DNA of 51,561 bases from an uncultured Bacteroidales bacterium (GTDB taxonomy: Bacteria; Bacteroidota; Bacteroidia; Bacteroidales; P3), in the NCBI GenBank assembly GCA_900318175.1, contig ONJQ01000020.1, positions 1 to 51,561 of the forward strand. Direction: 5' to 3'. Under the pieces are notes generated by a model. The model was not told the DNA's origin. It saw only the letters and a program-made list of their open reading frames with translations, and searched no databases. The position numbers were made by a program, and so were the translations under genes. Below are positions 32,718-41,169 of the stretch, one piece after another; within the stretch, counting starts at the first letter, position 1, and each line of letters starts with the position of its first letter.

Positions 32718-33881
32718 ATGGACTTTACTCCAATACTCACAGACCCTTGCACCATGGCGCTAACCATCGTGCTTGCCCTAAGTCTGGTTATTTTGTGCCT
32801 CTATTACGGACTTTTCTTCTTCCGTGTGGGACATTTGAAAAATTCATCACGTAAAAAAAGTGCCGAGGACGAACCTCTCAAACCCGTCTCGGTCATCCTC
32901 ACCGCCCAGAACGACGGCGAGTGGCTCCGCTCCAACCTCGTATACCTCCTTGAGCAGGACTACCCCGACTTCGAGGTGGTGGTGGTGGACTACCTCTCTA
33001 CCGACGATACGCAGTATGTCCTCCAGCTCCTTGCCAAAAACTATCCGCACCTTAGAATCGTCACCCTGCTCGAAAATGCCAATGGCTATCAAGGCCTCAA
33101 ATACCCCTTCTCCATCGGCATCAAGTCTGCCAAAAACGACATTCTTCTCCTTGCCGAGCCCGAGTGCATGCCTATGGACACCACCAACTTCAATTGGATT
33201 CGCTCCATGGTCCAAGGCTACCGCAATGACCACATCGACATCGTCCTCGGCTATTGCGGCATAGCCTACAAACCCTCCCTCTTCAACTGGCTGCAGCAAT
33301 ACGACAACCTGGACTACAGTGTCGAGTACCTCGGTGCCGCAGCCTTGCGCCATCCCTTCACCGGCAACGGGCGCAACCTCAGCTACCGCCGCTCCCTCTT
33401 CCTGAAAAACGACGGCTTCATCTACCACTACTACATCCCCTACGGCGCCGACGACATGTTTGTCAACCAGAATGCCCGCCGCCGCAACACCGCTGTAGTC
33501 CTTACCCCTGAGGCCTACACCTACGTCCAGCCCCAGCCCACGCTCCGCCAGTGGCACCAGTACCGCAAGCACCGCGATGTCACCCACCTCTTCTACAGCT
33601 TTGGTCTCAAATGCTCGCGTCTTGCCAAACCCCTCAGCGTCTTCCTGTTTTACCTTGCCGGTGCGCTCCTTCTTGTTCTTGGCACCTTCCCTTGGCAGCT
33701 CCTTGCCGCCGTCCTTGCCTTCAAGCTCGCCTGGCAGATAGTCTCCACCGCCCAGGCCGCCCGCAGGCTCACCGTCAAGCCTGTCATTTATATCCTTTCG
33801 CCCCTTTTTGAAATTTATTTTCTCGTTGTAAATACTTTTTTGTCCATATTTCCGTTATCACGCCAAAAGAAACTGAAATAA
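32718..33881 (+). CDS. Membrane-anchored family 2 glycosyltransferase
   Basis: A 387-residue protein starting at the ATG at 32718, just after a promoter-like element; the same frame is open far upstream but there it runs antisense through tgt. One N-terminal membrane helix (about 13-36, MALTIVLALSLVILCLYYGLFFF) is followed by a GT-A domain: PVSVILTAQNDGEWLRSNL, VVVDYLSTDDT, LLLAEPECMP and YGADDMFVNQNARRR. Two further hydrophobic segments near the C-terminus (about 300-345) make it an integral-membrane GT2. It probably builds a surface glycan; the acceptor is unknown. It is 13 nt upstream of the ECF sigma gene and is likely the first gene of that operon. Confidence 0.87.
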   Translation: MDFTPILTDPCTMALTIVLALSLVILCLYYGLFFFRVGHLKNSSRKKSAEDEPLKPVSVILTAQNDGEWLRSNLVYLLEQDYPDFEVVVVDYLSTDDTQYVLQLLAKNYPHLRIVTLLENANGYQGLKYPFSIGIKSAKNDILLLAEPECMPMDTTNFNWIRSMVQGYRNDHIDIVLGYCGIAYKPSLFNWLQQYDNLDYSVEYLGAAALRHPFTGNGRNLSYRRSLFLKNDGFIYHYYIPYGADDMFVNQNARRRNTAVVLTPEAYTYVQPQPTLRQWHQYRKHRDVTHLFYSFGLKCSRLAKPLSVFLFYLAGALLLVLGTFPWQLLAAVLAFKLAWQIVSTAQAARRLTVKPVIYILSPLFEIYFLVVNTFLSIFPLSRQKKLK

Positions 33882-33894
33882 TGGTCTAAAAGGC

Positions 33895-34500
33895 ATGGAA
33901 CCTTTCCTATCTAACGAGAAGGCACAACGCGATTATCAGCTTGTCATTGCCGCCCGCGACAAGGGCGACCAGCGGGCCTATGCCGACCTTATGCGTTTCT
34001 ACCGCGAGCCCATCTACCTCATGCTCCTCCGCATGACCCACAGCCCGGTGGATGCCGACGACCTCACCATGGAGGCCTTCAGTAAGGCCTTCTGCCAACT
34101 CTCCACCTACACCCCCCAAAACACCTTTGCCACATGGCTCTTCGCCATTGCCAGCAACCACGGCATCGACTTTATCCGCCGTCAGCACATGCGTCTTGTC
34201 TCCCTCAACTCCATGTCCGTCACCGAAGAGAATGAGGCCTACGAATTCCCCATTCCCTCCGACGACCCCAACCCCGAGGAGGAGCTCATCACCCGCCAGC
34301 GCGACCAGCTGGTCCGCAGCCTTGTGGACCGTCTCGCTCCCCGCTATCGCCGCATCGTGTCCCTGCGCTATTTTGACGAACTCTCCTACGAAGAGATTGC
34401 CCGCCAGCTCAACCTGCCTCTCGGCACCGTCAAGATACAGCTTCGCCGTGCCCGCATACTCCTTGGTGAGATCATTCATTCACATAAACAGAACCTATGA
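33895..34500 (+). CDS. RNA polymerase ECF-type sigma-70 factor
   Basis: A 201-residue alternative sigma factor. Region 2 is seen in DADDLTMEAFSKAFCQLSTYTPQNTFATWLFAIASNHGIDFIRRQ (about 53-100) and region 4 in LAPRYRRIVSLRYFDELSYEEIARQLNLPLGTVKIQLRRARILL (about 146-192). No anti-sigma gene is adjacent. In Porphyromonas gingivalis an ECF factor, SigP, drives type IX secretion genes with PorX; the T9SS cargo in this window makes a similar role thinkable, but family membership alone does not show it. The stop overlaps the start of the outer-membrane protein gene (ATGA at 34497-34500), so the pair is translationally coupled. Confidence 0.93.
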   Translation: MEPFLSNEKAQRDYQLVIAARDKGDQRAYADLMRFYREPIYLMLLRMTHSPVDADDLTMEAFSKAFCQLSTYTPQNTFATWLFAIASNHGIDFIRRQHMRLVSLNSMSVTEENEAYEFPIPSDDPNPEEELITRQRDQLVRSLVDRLAPRYRRIVSLRYFDELSYEEIARQLNLPLGTVKIQLRRARILLGEIIHSHKQNL

Positions 34501-35411
34501 AACATCACATATCCCTTTTCCTCATAGCCCTCCTTGTCTGCGCCATGCCCTTGCAGGCTCAGAAACAGAAAAAGAAAGCCTCGTCAACCCCGCAGCAGCA
34601 CCTCTCCGGCCTTGGTGTGTCCATCAATGCCGGTCTGCTCATACCCAATGCCAAGCAGGCCAACTTCTACAGCGGTCGCCCCGGCAACGAGAACACTATC
34701 GACCGCGTGCTGCGTTCCGAGCAGTACGGCACTCAGATCTGGACCAGCCTCGTCAATCAAGGCCTCATCTCGCCCAGCGCCATCCCCTCCTACAGCGCCT
34801 TCACCATTGCCGAATACCCCGACATGTACTATAAGCTCACCTACCAGATAGGCGTGGGCATACGCTACGACTACAACAGTGGCTGGGGCTGGCTGCTCAG
34901 CTTCGACTTCAGCCAGGTCACTGCTGCTGGTCAGTTCCTCCTCTCCAGCGACAATGGCGTCGGCATCCCCGGCAGCCGCCAATACGTCCCCTGCGACATC
35001 TTCGGTGTCGAGAAGCGCGTCCTCATCGACTTCTCCATCCTCCGCCGCTTCCCGATTACCGACATCCTCGACCTCGAATTCTCCCTTGGTGCCGACATCA
35101 ACAATACCAAGGTCACCGAGAACGCCATGATGATAGGTGGCCGTTCCTACAGCATCCTTGATGTCTGGGGTGGCCAAAGTCCCTATGCCGGCTCCGGCTC
35201 CTACGATTACATCAACCAAGGCGGAATAGGCTTCGGAGCCCTCTCTTCCCTTGCCCTTGGCTACAATCTCAACGGCTCCGCTATCGACTTCGGCTACGCC
35301 CTCCGCTACATGCAAACCAAGTACAAGGGCTACAACGATTCCGACAGCTTCGCCCTGCAACACACCATTTTCTTCCGTTTCAATCTCAACAATTTCAAAC
35401 TCTTTAAATGA
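34497..35411 (+). CDS. Outer-membrane beta-barrel-like protein coupled to the sigma factor
   Basis: A 304-residue protein with a signal peptide (MKHHISLFLIALLVCAMPLQAQ). The mature part alternates hydrophobic and polar residues with many Gly/Tyr/Ser strands (GIRYDYNSGWGWLLSFDFSQV, LGYNLNGSAIDFGYALRYM) and ends in an aromatic-rich strand (HTIFFRFNLNNFKLFK), a pattern of small outer-membrane barrels such as the PorT/OMP_b-brl type. I could not place it in a specific family. The 4-nt overlap with the sigma factor suggests that the sigma factor and this protein are made in fixed ratio; it might be a surface sensor or simply envelope cargo. Confidence 0.7.
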   Translation: MKHHISLFLIALLVCAMPLQAQKQKKKASSTPQQHLSGLGVSINAGLLIPNAKQANFYSGRPGNENTIDRVLRSEQYGTQIWTSLVNQGLISPSAIPSYSAFTIAEYPDMYYKLTYQIGVGIRYDYNSGWGWLLSFDFSQVTAAGQFLLSSDNGVGIPGSRQYVPCDIFGVEKRVLIDFSILRRFPITDILDLEFSLGADINNTKVTENAMMIGGRSYSILDVWGGQSPYAGSGSYDYINQGGIGFGALSSLALGYNLNGSAIDFGYALRYMQTKYKGYNDSDSFALQHTIFFRFNLNNFKLFK

Positions 35412-35477
35412 AAGTAATCGCCGCCCGCACGCTTAGGCTTTCGGGCAGCACAATATCCAAATAACAACCAACAAGTA

Positions 35478-36017
35478 ATGATACAATTAACAGACCTTTC
35501 GCAATCCGACCATCCGCATTTCGCCAAAGATCTATTCGAATCGGCTTTCCCCGACGAAGAACGACCTCCTTTCGGGGAGTTGAAGCATCGTAACAAAGAC
35601 AAATTTCATTTCATGGTCGCCACCAACGACGACGGCGACGAGCCCATCGGAATCCTTACCTACTGGACCTTCGATGAGTTTGTCTATATAGAGCACTTCG
35701 CCATTGACGAAGACCTCCGCAATCAGGGTCTCGGCAAAGCCGTCTTCCTCAATTTCCTTTCGCAGCAAACCCAACAGGTGGTTCTCGAAGTGGAGCATCC
35801 GCACGACGAGATTTCCGAGCATCGCATTGAATTCTACGCAAGTATGGGCCTCTATTCCAACCCTCAGGACTACCTCCAACCTTCCTATCATGGAGACCAA
35901 GTCACTGTGCCCATGATAATTATGACAAAATACGAAATCGACGATGAGGAATTTGACGAAATTCGCGATATTTTATACCGCGAAGTGTACAAATGCAAGC
36001 CTTCCAACATGCGTTGA
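35478..36017 (+). CDS. GNAT-family N-acetyltransferase
   Basis: A 179-residue GNAT enzyme. The acetyl-CoA-binding motif A is HFAIDEDLRNQGLGKAVFLNFL (about 74-95), preceded by beta-strands FHFMVATN and IGILTYWTFDEFVYIE, and followed by VVLEVEHP and YASMGLY. The C-terminal extension is acidic (EIDDEEFDEI). It transfers an acetyl group from acetyl-CoA to an amine of unknown identity in the cytoplasm. It lies 66 nt after the outer-membrane protein gene on the same strand and is followed by the tRNA-Arg unit, which has its own promoter. Confidence 0.9.
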   Translation: MIQLTDLSQSDHPHFAKDLFESAFPDEERPPFGELKHRNKDKFHFMVATNDDGDEPIGILTYWTFDEFVYIEHFAIDEDLRNQGLGKAVFLNFLSQQTQQVVLEVEHPHDEISEHRIEFYASMGLYSNPQDYLQPSYHGDQVTVPMIIMTKYEIDDEEFDEIRDILYREVYKCKPSNMR

Positions 36018-36093
36018 CATATTTTTTTTCGTTTTTTAAAATCCAAGTTTTCATTGTTTTAAAAGCTTCGCTACAAAAAAAGTCAAAAAAAAA

Positions 36094-36124
36094 TTTGGTG
36101 CGTCGAAAAAAAGTCGTATCTTTG
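36094..36124 (+). promoter_or_regulatory. Bacteroidota sigma-ABfr promoter of tRNA-Arg
   Basis: TTTG at 36094-36097 and TATCTTTG at 36117-36124 are separated by 19 nt, an exact match to the TTTG-N19-TAnnTTTG consensus. Transcription would start about 30 nt before the tRNA. This is the best promoter match in the window. Confidence 0.85.
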
Positions 36125-36164
36125 CAACCGCTTTCGAGGAAGAGATAACCCAAAGCACCAAGAT

Positions 36165-36238
36165 GGCTCCTTAGCTCAACTGAATAGAGCATCTGACTAC
36201 GGATCAGAAGGTTGCAGGTTTGAATCCTGCAGGAGTCA
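36165..36238 (+). tRNA. tRNA-Arg (anticodon ACG)
   Basis: A 74-nt cloverleaf: acceptor stem GGCTCCT/AGGAGTC with one G-T pair and discriminator A, D arm TAGCTC...GAGC, anticodon stem TCTGA/TCAGA with loop CTACGGA (anticodon ACG, reads CGN arginine codons after A34 deamination), and T arm GCAGG-TTTGAAT-CCTGC. CCA is not encoded. It follows a consensus promoter and precedes a terminator. Confidence 0.95.
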
Positions 36239-36246
36239 CACAAAGA

Positions 36247-36278
36247 GGAGAACCCAACAATGGGTTCTTCTTTTTTTT
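36247..36278 (+). terminator. Rho-independent terminator of tRNA-Arg
   Basis: A 10-bp stem (36247-36256 with 36261-36270, one G-T pair) with loop ACAA is followed by eight T residues, beginning 9 nt after the tRNA. Confidence 0.85.
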
Positions 36279-36435
36279 GTCCCCCAACCGTCCTTCTCCC
36301 CCGTCCGCTTTCTTCCACTTCGCAGCCCCTCCCTGCTTCCGCTCGCGTCCTCGTGCGCCCCTCCGCCGACAGCCCTCCCGCCATCATCCCATTATACTCC
36401 CTTCGCCCTTCCTTCGCTCCTTTTAGGTCAGTTCT

Positions 36436-36573
36436 CTAATATTTGTTCCTCATTTCTTCCTTTTTCATTGGATAAATGAAGTACCACATGAGGGCTATCA
36501 GTCCTACAGGGAGCGACGGAGCACCGAAATTGGTCTCCATGCCCGGGGTGGTGAAGGACATCCGCGCCGTCAT
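36436..36573 (-). pseudogene. Short membrane-segment ORF, possible relic of a transporter C-terminus
   Basis: A 45-codon frame (first ATG at 36573, another at 36561; stop at 36436-36438) contains a hydrophobic segment LPVGLIALMWYFIYP followed by MKKEEMRNKY. A last helix followed by FIYP and a charged tail is reminiscent of the C-terminus of some major-facilitator transporters. Its 5' end coincides with the first 45-bp repeat copy, so a larger gene may have been cut by repeat insertion. Weak evidence; it could also be chance. Confidence 0.25.
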
Positions 36574-36611
36574 AGATGCATACCCCCAGCCCCTCTGAAG
36601 AGGGGAGTTCG
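36567..36611. repeat. 45-bp direct repeat, copy 1
   Basis: Identical over 45 bp with the copy at 36751-36795. The core holds a short hairpin (CCCCTCT-GA-AGAGGGG). Confidence 0.9.
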
Positions 36612-36750
36612 CCAGCGGGTCAGCTCAACCCCGGTGTTTAGGTCCCCGTTTCGCCCACACGTGTTACATCCGTCTCTTTTTGACTTGCCTTCGGAAGCTG
36701 CTTTACATAAAGGGGACTTCCACAAAATCACCCCGGAGGGGGGTGTGTGA

Positions 36751-36795
36751 CCGTCATAGATGCATACCCCCAGCCCCTCTGAAGAGGGGAGTTCG
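36751..36795. repeat. 45-bp direct repeat, copy 2
   Basis: Second exact copy of the 36567-36611 element, in the same orientation, 139 nt after the end of copy 1. Same CCCCTCT-GA-AGAGGGG hairpin. Confidence 0.9.
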
Positions 36796-36980
36796 AGGTG
36801 GAGAGGTGCCGGCTGGCACTCGGGATGGCGACGGCGGTGAGGAAAAGACGACAGTGAAAAACGACCCCGCCAGCACCCACCCCTTTTATTTAATTTTTTT
36901 TGCAGGGGGGTGTAGTGTTTTGGCTTTTTGTTACGTTCTTATGAGCAAAAATGTATTTGTCAAATAAAAATTTGTTATTA

Positions 36981-38699
36981 ATGCGTAAACTTATTCTTTC
37001 TGCAACGATGCTTTTGATGACGTTTGCCTTGCAGGCGCAGACGTTTGTCTCCACCACTCCCGGCAGCCGCAATGTGCTTGTTGAGGAGTTCACGGGCGTC
37101 AGCTGTCAGTATTGCCCTTTGGGGCACAAGGCCGTTGATTTCACCCTCAAGTCCTTTCCCGGCAGGGCTTTTGCCATCAACATCCATCAGGGCGTTTTTG
37201 CTTCACAGTTCTCCACTCAGTGGGGCAACGCTTTGGCCAACCAGGCCGGAGTTCAGGGCTATCCCTCCGCTACGGTGAACCGCCACGCGTTCAGCAGCGG
37301 CACCATCCAGATTGACCCGGGGCAGTCCTACCCCTGCGCCCAGCAGATGATGGAACAGGAGGCGAAGGTGAACGTTGCCGCTACAATGGACATCGACCCC
37401 GCCACGCGCCTGATGGTTGTGAGGGTGGAGGTGTATTATCCCGGCAATGGGCCAGGGGATATTAATATGCTCAACGTGGCGTTGGTCCAGAACAACGTTC
37501 TGGGGAACCAGACAGGCGGGTCGCAGTACTACCCTGAAAACATGGTGAACGGCCAGTACCGCCACATGCACATTCTGCGCCACCTGCTTACCGGCCAGTG
37601 GGGCGACACCATCCATGACGTCAGGGCGGGGAGTTTCTTCACCAAGGAGTATGCCTATGTTGTGCCCCGGCAGATTGGCGACCTGGCCGTGGACAATCTG
37701 GACGACCTCAGCGTGCTGGTTTTTGTGTGCCAGGACAGGAAGGAGGTGCTGAACGTGTGCGAGGCCATCCGCAAGGGCGACAAAGCTTACATTGCCTATG
37801 GCGACAAGGGCGGCTATGAATGCTCGCTGGACTACCACCCGTATGTCTGCGTGGTCAATCCCACCGACAGGCCTGTCAGCGACCTCCGCTTTGAGATTGA
37901 CGGCACGAATGTGGTGCGCCATAAGACCATCAGCCCCTACACCGCCGACACGGTACAGGTGGCGTCCTACAGCATAGCCGACATGCCCGCCGCCCACGGG
38001 CAATATGGCGAAACGGTCAGCGTCAGGCTTGCGGGATACACTACGGGCGGCTCACAGGTGAATGTCAGCGACAACGCCTTGAGTGTCGACTATGCCCATG
38101 TGGACGTCTACACGGCTGAAGGTCCCCTTACGCTGAGCATAAAATACGACAGCTATCCACAGGAAGTGACCTTCACGCTGGCGGGGCTGGCGGACTGCCA
38201 GTACTATTATCGTGTCGAGGGTGCTGACGGTGATGCCGGCAGAACGGTGGACTACACCCTTTCGCCCGCCACGGCAGGTCTCTACAGGCTCAAATTGGTG
38301 GACGTGGGCGCTGACGGACTGAACGGCACGGTGACAGTCGCCGATGCCGCACACAACACCCTCTTCAGTCGCAGCGGCAGAGACCTGATGGTTTGGGACA
38401 ACTACTATTTCAATATCACAACCCCCGGCACCGACGGTCCTATAGGTACCGTTGTGGGGATAGATGAGCCCGCCACCCAGCCGGCGGAATGGAACGTGTG
38501 GCCCAATCCGGTGAGCGATGTGCTCCACATCCCGGAGGGACCCGAAATCCGTCGTGTCGATGTCCTGGACCTTTCGGGGCGTGTGCAGGCCACCTCGGCA
38601 GACGGCGAGGTCAATGTCTCAGCCCTTCCTGCCGGTCTATACATCCTCCGTGTGGTAACCGCCGAGGGCGTTATGGTAAAGAAAATCATCAAGCAATAA
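36981..38699 (+). CDS. Omp28-related protein with T9SS type A sorting domain
   Basis: A 572-residue exported protein. The ATG at 36981 gives a signal peptide (MRKLILSATMLLMTFALQAQ). The N-terminal domain (about 25-260) is of the Omp28 type with a thioredoxin-like CxxC in EEFTGVSCQYCPLGHKA, a motif seen in Porphyromonas Omp28 relatives. The middle is beta-rich. The last 75 residues are a type A T9SS signal: WNVWPNPVSDVLHI, VDVLDLSGRV, LPAGLYILRVV and the C-terminal KKIIKQ. It should be secreted to the cell surface. It is the first gene of a six-gene plus-strand cluster (gaps of 21, 27, 4, 19 and 37 nt) that ends at 44462 and encodes proteases and lipoproteins. The CxxC could make or break disulphides in the secreted partners. 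Confidence 0.87.
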   Translation: MRKLILSATMLLMTFALQAQTFVSTTPGSRNVLVEEFTGVSCQYCPLGHKAVDFTLKSFPGRAFAINIHQGVFASQFSTQWGNALANQAGVQGYPSATVNRHAFSSGTIQIDPGQSYPCAQQMMEQEAKVNVAATMDIDPATRLMVVRVEVYYPGNGPGDINMLNVALVQNNVLGNQTGGSQYYPENMVNGQYRHMHILRHLLTGQWGDTIHDVRAGSFFTKEYAYVVPRQIGDLAVDNLDDLSVLVFVCQDRKEVLNVCEAIRKGDKAYIAYGDKGGYECSLDYHPYVCVVNPTDRPVSDLRFEIDGTNVVRHKTISPYTADTVQVASYSIADMPAAHGQYGETVSVRLAGYTTGGSQVNVSDNALSVDYAHVDVYTAEGPLTLSIKYDSYPQEVTFTLAGLADCQYYYRVEGADGDAGRTVDYTLSPATAGLYRLKLVDVGADGLNGTVTVADAAHNTLFSRSGRDLMVWDNYYFNITTPGTDGPIGTVVGIDEPATQPAEWNVWPNPVSDVLHIPEGPEIRRVDVLDLSGRVQATSADGEVNVSALPAGLYILRVVTAEGVMVKKIIKQ

Positions 38700-38720
38700 T
38701 AACTTTAATACTACACTACA

Positions 38721-39209
38721 ATGAAGAATATAATTCGATTATTCATGGCGGGCATGATGGCCTTGGCAACCATAGGCTTTGCATCTTGCGAGAAGGAACC
38801 TGCCAACAACAATCAACAGGGCGGCAACACCAATCCGACAGAACTTGTCTACGAAACCCTTGTGGGAACCGAATGGGAAGGCACCTATTCCACCACAACC
38901 CAAACGCAGTATGGCGCTGTGCCATGCACCATCCACTGGACGGTCGACTTCCTACGCGACGGACGCGGCGAGGTGATGTTCTGGCTGGAAAGCCAGGCTT
39001 TCGATTCCGACCAGTATTCGTGGCAGATGACCTACACCTACGACGGACACAACGCGGGTGTCATTACGGACGAGGACGGCAGCTGGCCTTTCACCTGCGA
39101 CCCCTACAACCGGACCATGAATGTGACCCTCCAGTTCCAGACCCAGCACGAAGAGGGCGGCCAGATGTTCACCTACGGAGGCCCCACAACGCTGCACCAG
39201 ACAAGATAG
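38721..39209 (+). CDS. Lipocalin-like lipoprotein, paralogue 1 (protease-cluster partner)
   Basis: A 162-residue lipoprotein: MKNIIRLFMAGMMALATIGF, lipobox FASC (Cys23), then EKEP and a short Asn/Gln-rich linker. The mature domain (about 45-162) has alternating strands (LVGTEWEGTYST, CTIHWTVDFL, YSWQMTYTYDGHNAGVI, MNVTLQF) and ends GGPTTLHQTR, a small beta-barrel in the style of lipocalin-like Bacteroidales lipoproteins. It is a paralogue of the lipoprotein at 43160-43648 (shared SCEKEP, TYTYDGH, GGPTT.HQ). The two copies bracket the pair of C10 proteases. A role as inhibitor or chaperone of the proteases is an inference from this arrangement. Confidence 0.7.
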   Translation: MKNIIRLFMAGMMALATIGFASCEKEPANNNQQGGNTNPTELVYETLVGTEWEGTYSTTTQTQYGAVPCTIHWTVDFLRDGRGEVMFWLESQAFDSDQYSWQMTYTYDGHNAGVITDEDGSWPFTCDPYNRTMNVTLQFQTQHEEGGQMFTYGGPTTLHQTR

Positions 39210-39236
39210 TCAACACCGATCTGCATATCACGAACG

Positions 39237-41165
39237 ATGAAAAAGATTCTATTCATCATTGCCCTGTTTGCAATCGACCTCACGCTCCATGCCGCACCCG
39301 TCAGTGCGGGCAAAGCGGCCGACGTGGCGCAGTCCTTTCTGAGACAGACCCTGCAAGTCAAACAGTCCGTCAGGCTTGAGTTGCGTACATGGGACTACGA
39401 TGCCGTCCACCTGTTCACCCTTCCTCAAGGGGGCTGGGTGATGGTGGCCGCCGACGACTGCGCCCGCCCGATACTGGCCTATTCCTTGAGCGGCACACTG
39501 CGCCCCGATGCCCTGCCTGTGGCAGTGCGGAATATTGTGAGTGTCTACCAGCAGGAGATTGCGCTTGCGCGCAGCGCCAAGGATGTAAGCTGTCAAAAGG
39601 AGTGGGATGTGTTGGACGGAGGCCAGCCTCTGCAAAGCGCCGAGGAAGAGGAGGTGGGACCCCTGTTAACCACCCAATGGTTCCAGAAATCGCCCTACAA
39701 CCAGCTCTGCCCTGGCCATACGATGACAGGCTGTGTGGCCACCGCCATGGCGCAGGTGATGAAATACTGGAACTATCCTGCTTTCGGGCGTGGAAGCCAT
39801 TCCTACACCGACGATTCAGGCTATGGCACCCAGAGTGCCGACTTTGGCAACACCCGTTACGACTGGGTGAACATGCCCGACCGCCTGACGGGGAACTCCA
39901 CTGCCGCAGAAAAGGCAGCCGTGGCCACACTCATGTACCACTGCGGTGTAAGCGTCAACATGCACTATTCCACCGTCTACAGTGGCACAACCCTTGTCAA
40001 ATGTGCAACCGCTCTGCCCGATTATTTCCGCTATAACAGCCGCGATATACGTTATCGTGCCAAGGGTCAGATGAGCAACGACGCATGGACCGACACCCTG
40101 ATTGCCGAGCTCCGTCTGCATCATCCCATCCTGTACGGAGGCAACGGCCCCTCTGGTGGGCATTGCTTTATATGCGACGGCTTCAATGCGCAGCGATACC
40201 TCCATTTCAACCTCGGCGAGGACGGCGAGGGCGACGGCTACTATCAAGTCGGTGCCATCACCTATGGCGCATATTCTTTCAACCAGGCCAACGATGCCAT
40301 TCTGGGACTGCATCCCGAATATGGCCTCTACCTCAATGAGGAGACGGTAAGCTTCACCCGCAATGCTGCCCAGCGGCAGGTATGGTTCAGCACCAGCGAC
40401 ACGGTCGATGCCCCTTGGACTGCCGTCGTGTCCGACAACTGGATTCAAATCGGCAACACCGAATTCAACCATCTTGGACAAGTCACCGTCAATGTCTCCG
40501 AAAACACCACGGGTGTGGAACGCACGGGAACTGTGCTTTTCACCCAAGGAAACCTTTCGGTTACACTTAATGTAGTACAGGAAGCCTACGATCCGGCCAC
40601 CGACTACTGCCCTCTGACGGTGGAGATGGAGAACACCCACAACGAACCCTGGGCGGGAGATGCTCACCTGAGCTTTGAATCGCCCAGTGGCACAGTGTAC
40701 GGCATTGCTCAGCATACCTCCAATAGTCGCACCAGCACGGCCACCATCAGTGTCGCGCCTCATGGTGTCATGGTACGCTGGCATCCTGGTGGTGCACTGG
40801 ACCGCTATATCAACTACAAGATCAAGAACAGGCACGGAGAAACGCTGGTGGAGGTCAATAATGCCTACTTCGATGGCGATGACTTCCTCATAGAGTGGCC
40901 CTGCAATCGGCTTGGTATAGACGACCCGCAGGAGGTGAAGCCGGAATGGTGTGTATCGCCCAATCCCACAACGGGACGGATAACCGTCACGGGCGGTAAC
41001 GATAACGGACAGCCTGTACGCCTGGAGGTATTGGATGCTGCGGGTCGTGTGCTGCTGCACACTGTTGGGACTACCGCCGACCTTACCCATGTGTGCTCAG
41101 GCGTATACTACGTAAGGATTATAACCGACAGTACTGTCACAATAAAGAAAGTGTTAAAAGAATAA
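39237..41165 (+). CDS. C10 family (streptopain-like) cysteine protease with BACON and T9SS type A domains, copy 1
   Basis: A 642-residue secreted protease. Signal peptide MKKILFIIALFAIDLTLHA, propeptide (about 20-140, with MVAADDCARPILAYS, typical of C10), catalytic domain (about 145-360), a BACON domain (about 375-455, ending VTLNVVQEA), a beta-domain, and a type A sorting domain (CVSPNPTTGRITV to KKVLKE). Catalytic residues: C166 in MTGCVATAMAQVMKYW, H309 in SGGHCFICDGF and N325 in LHFNLGEDGEGDGYY; an upstream QWFQKSPYN supplies the oxyanion Gln. In streptopain and in copy 2 the Asn is followed by aromatic residues in N(W/F)GW; here this reads NLGE, so the active site may be altered. It probably degrades proteins outside the cell. 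Confidence 0.88.
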   Translation: MKKILFIIALFAIDLTLHAAPVSAGKAADVAQSFLRQTLQVKQSVRLELRTWDYDAVHLFTLPQGGWVMVAADDCARPILAYSLSGTLRPDALPVAVRNIVSVYQQEIALARSAKDVSCQKEWDVLDGGQPLQSAEEEEVGPLLTTQWFQKSPYNQLCPGHTMTGCVATAMAQVMKYWNYPAFGRGSHSYTDDSGYGTQSADFGNTRYDWVNMPDRLTGNSTAAEKAAVATLMYHCGVSVNMHYSTVYSGTTLVKCATALPDYFRYNSRDIRYRAKGQMSNDAWTDTLIAELRLHHPILYGGNGPSGGHCFICDGFNAQRYLHFNLGEDGEGDGYYQVGAITYGAYSFNQANDAILGLHPEYGLYLNEETVSFTRNAAQRQVWFSTSDTVDAPWTAVVSDNWIQIGNTEFNHLGQVTVNVSENTTGVERTGTVLFTQGNLSVTLNVVQEAYDPATDYCPLTVEMENTHNEPWAGDAHLSFESPSGTVYGIAQHTSNSRTSTATISVAPHGVMVRWHPGGALDRYINYKIKNRHGETLVEVNNAYFDGDDFLIEWPCNRLGIDDPQEVKPEWCVSPNPTTGRITVTGGNDNGQPVRLEVLDAAGRVLLHTVGTTADLTHVCSGVYYVRIITDSTVTIKKVLKE

Positions 41166-41169
41166 GCCC

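Larger units (their letters stand above)
36279..36980. other. Intergenic region with 45-bp repeats and a possible gene relic
   Basis: About 700 nt without a confident gene. It starts with a pyrimidine-rich stretch, then a minus-strand 45-codon frame (36436-36573), then two identical 45-bp repeats (36567-36611 and 36751-36795), then a T-rich run before the Omp28-like gene. An open plus-strand frame (36680-36967) reads through the repeat as APLKRGVRGG and is taken as spurious. Confidence 0.5.

Noticed and set aside
36680-36967. 95-codon plus-strand ORF
   Set aside because: It is largely a translation of the 45-bp repeat (APLKRGVRGG) and the T-rich leader of the next gene.
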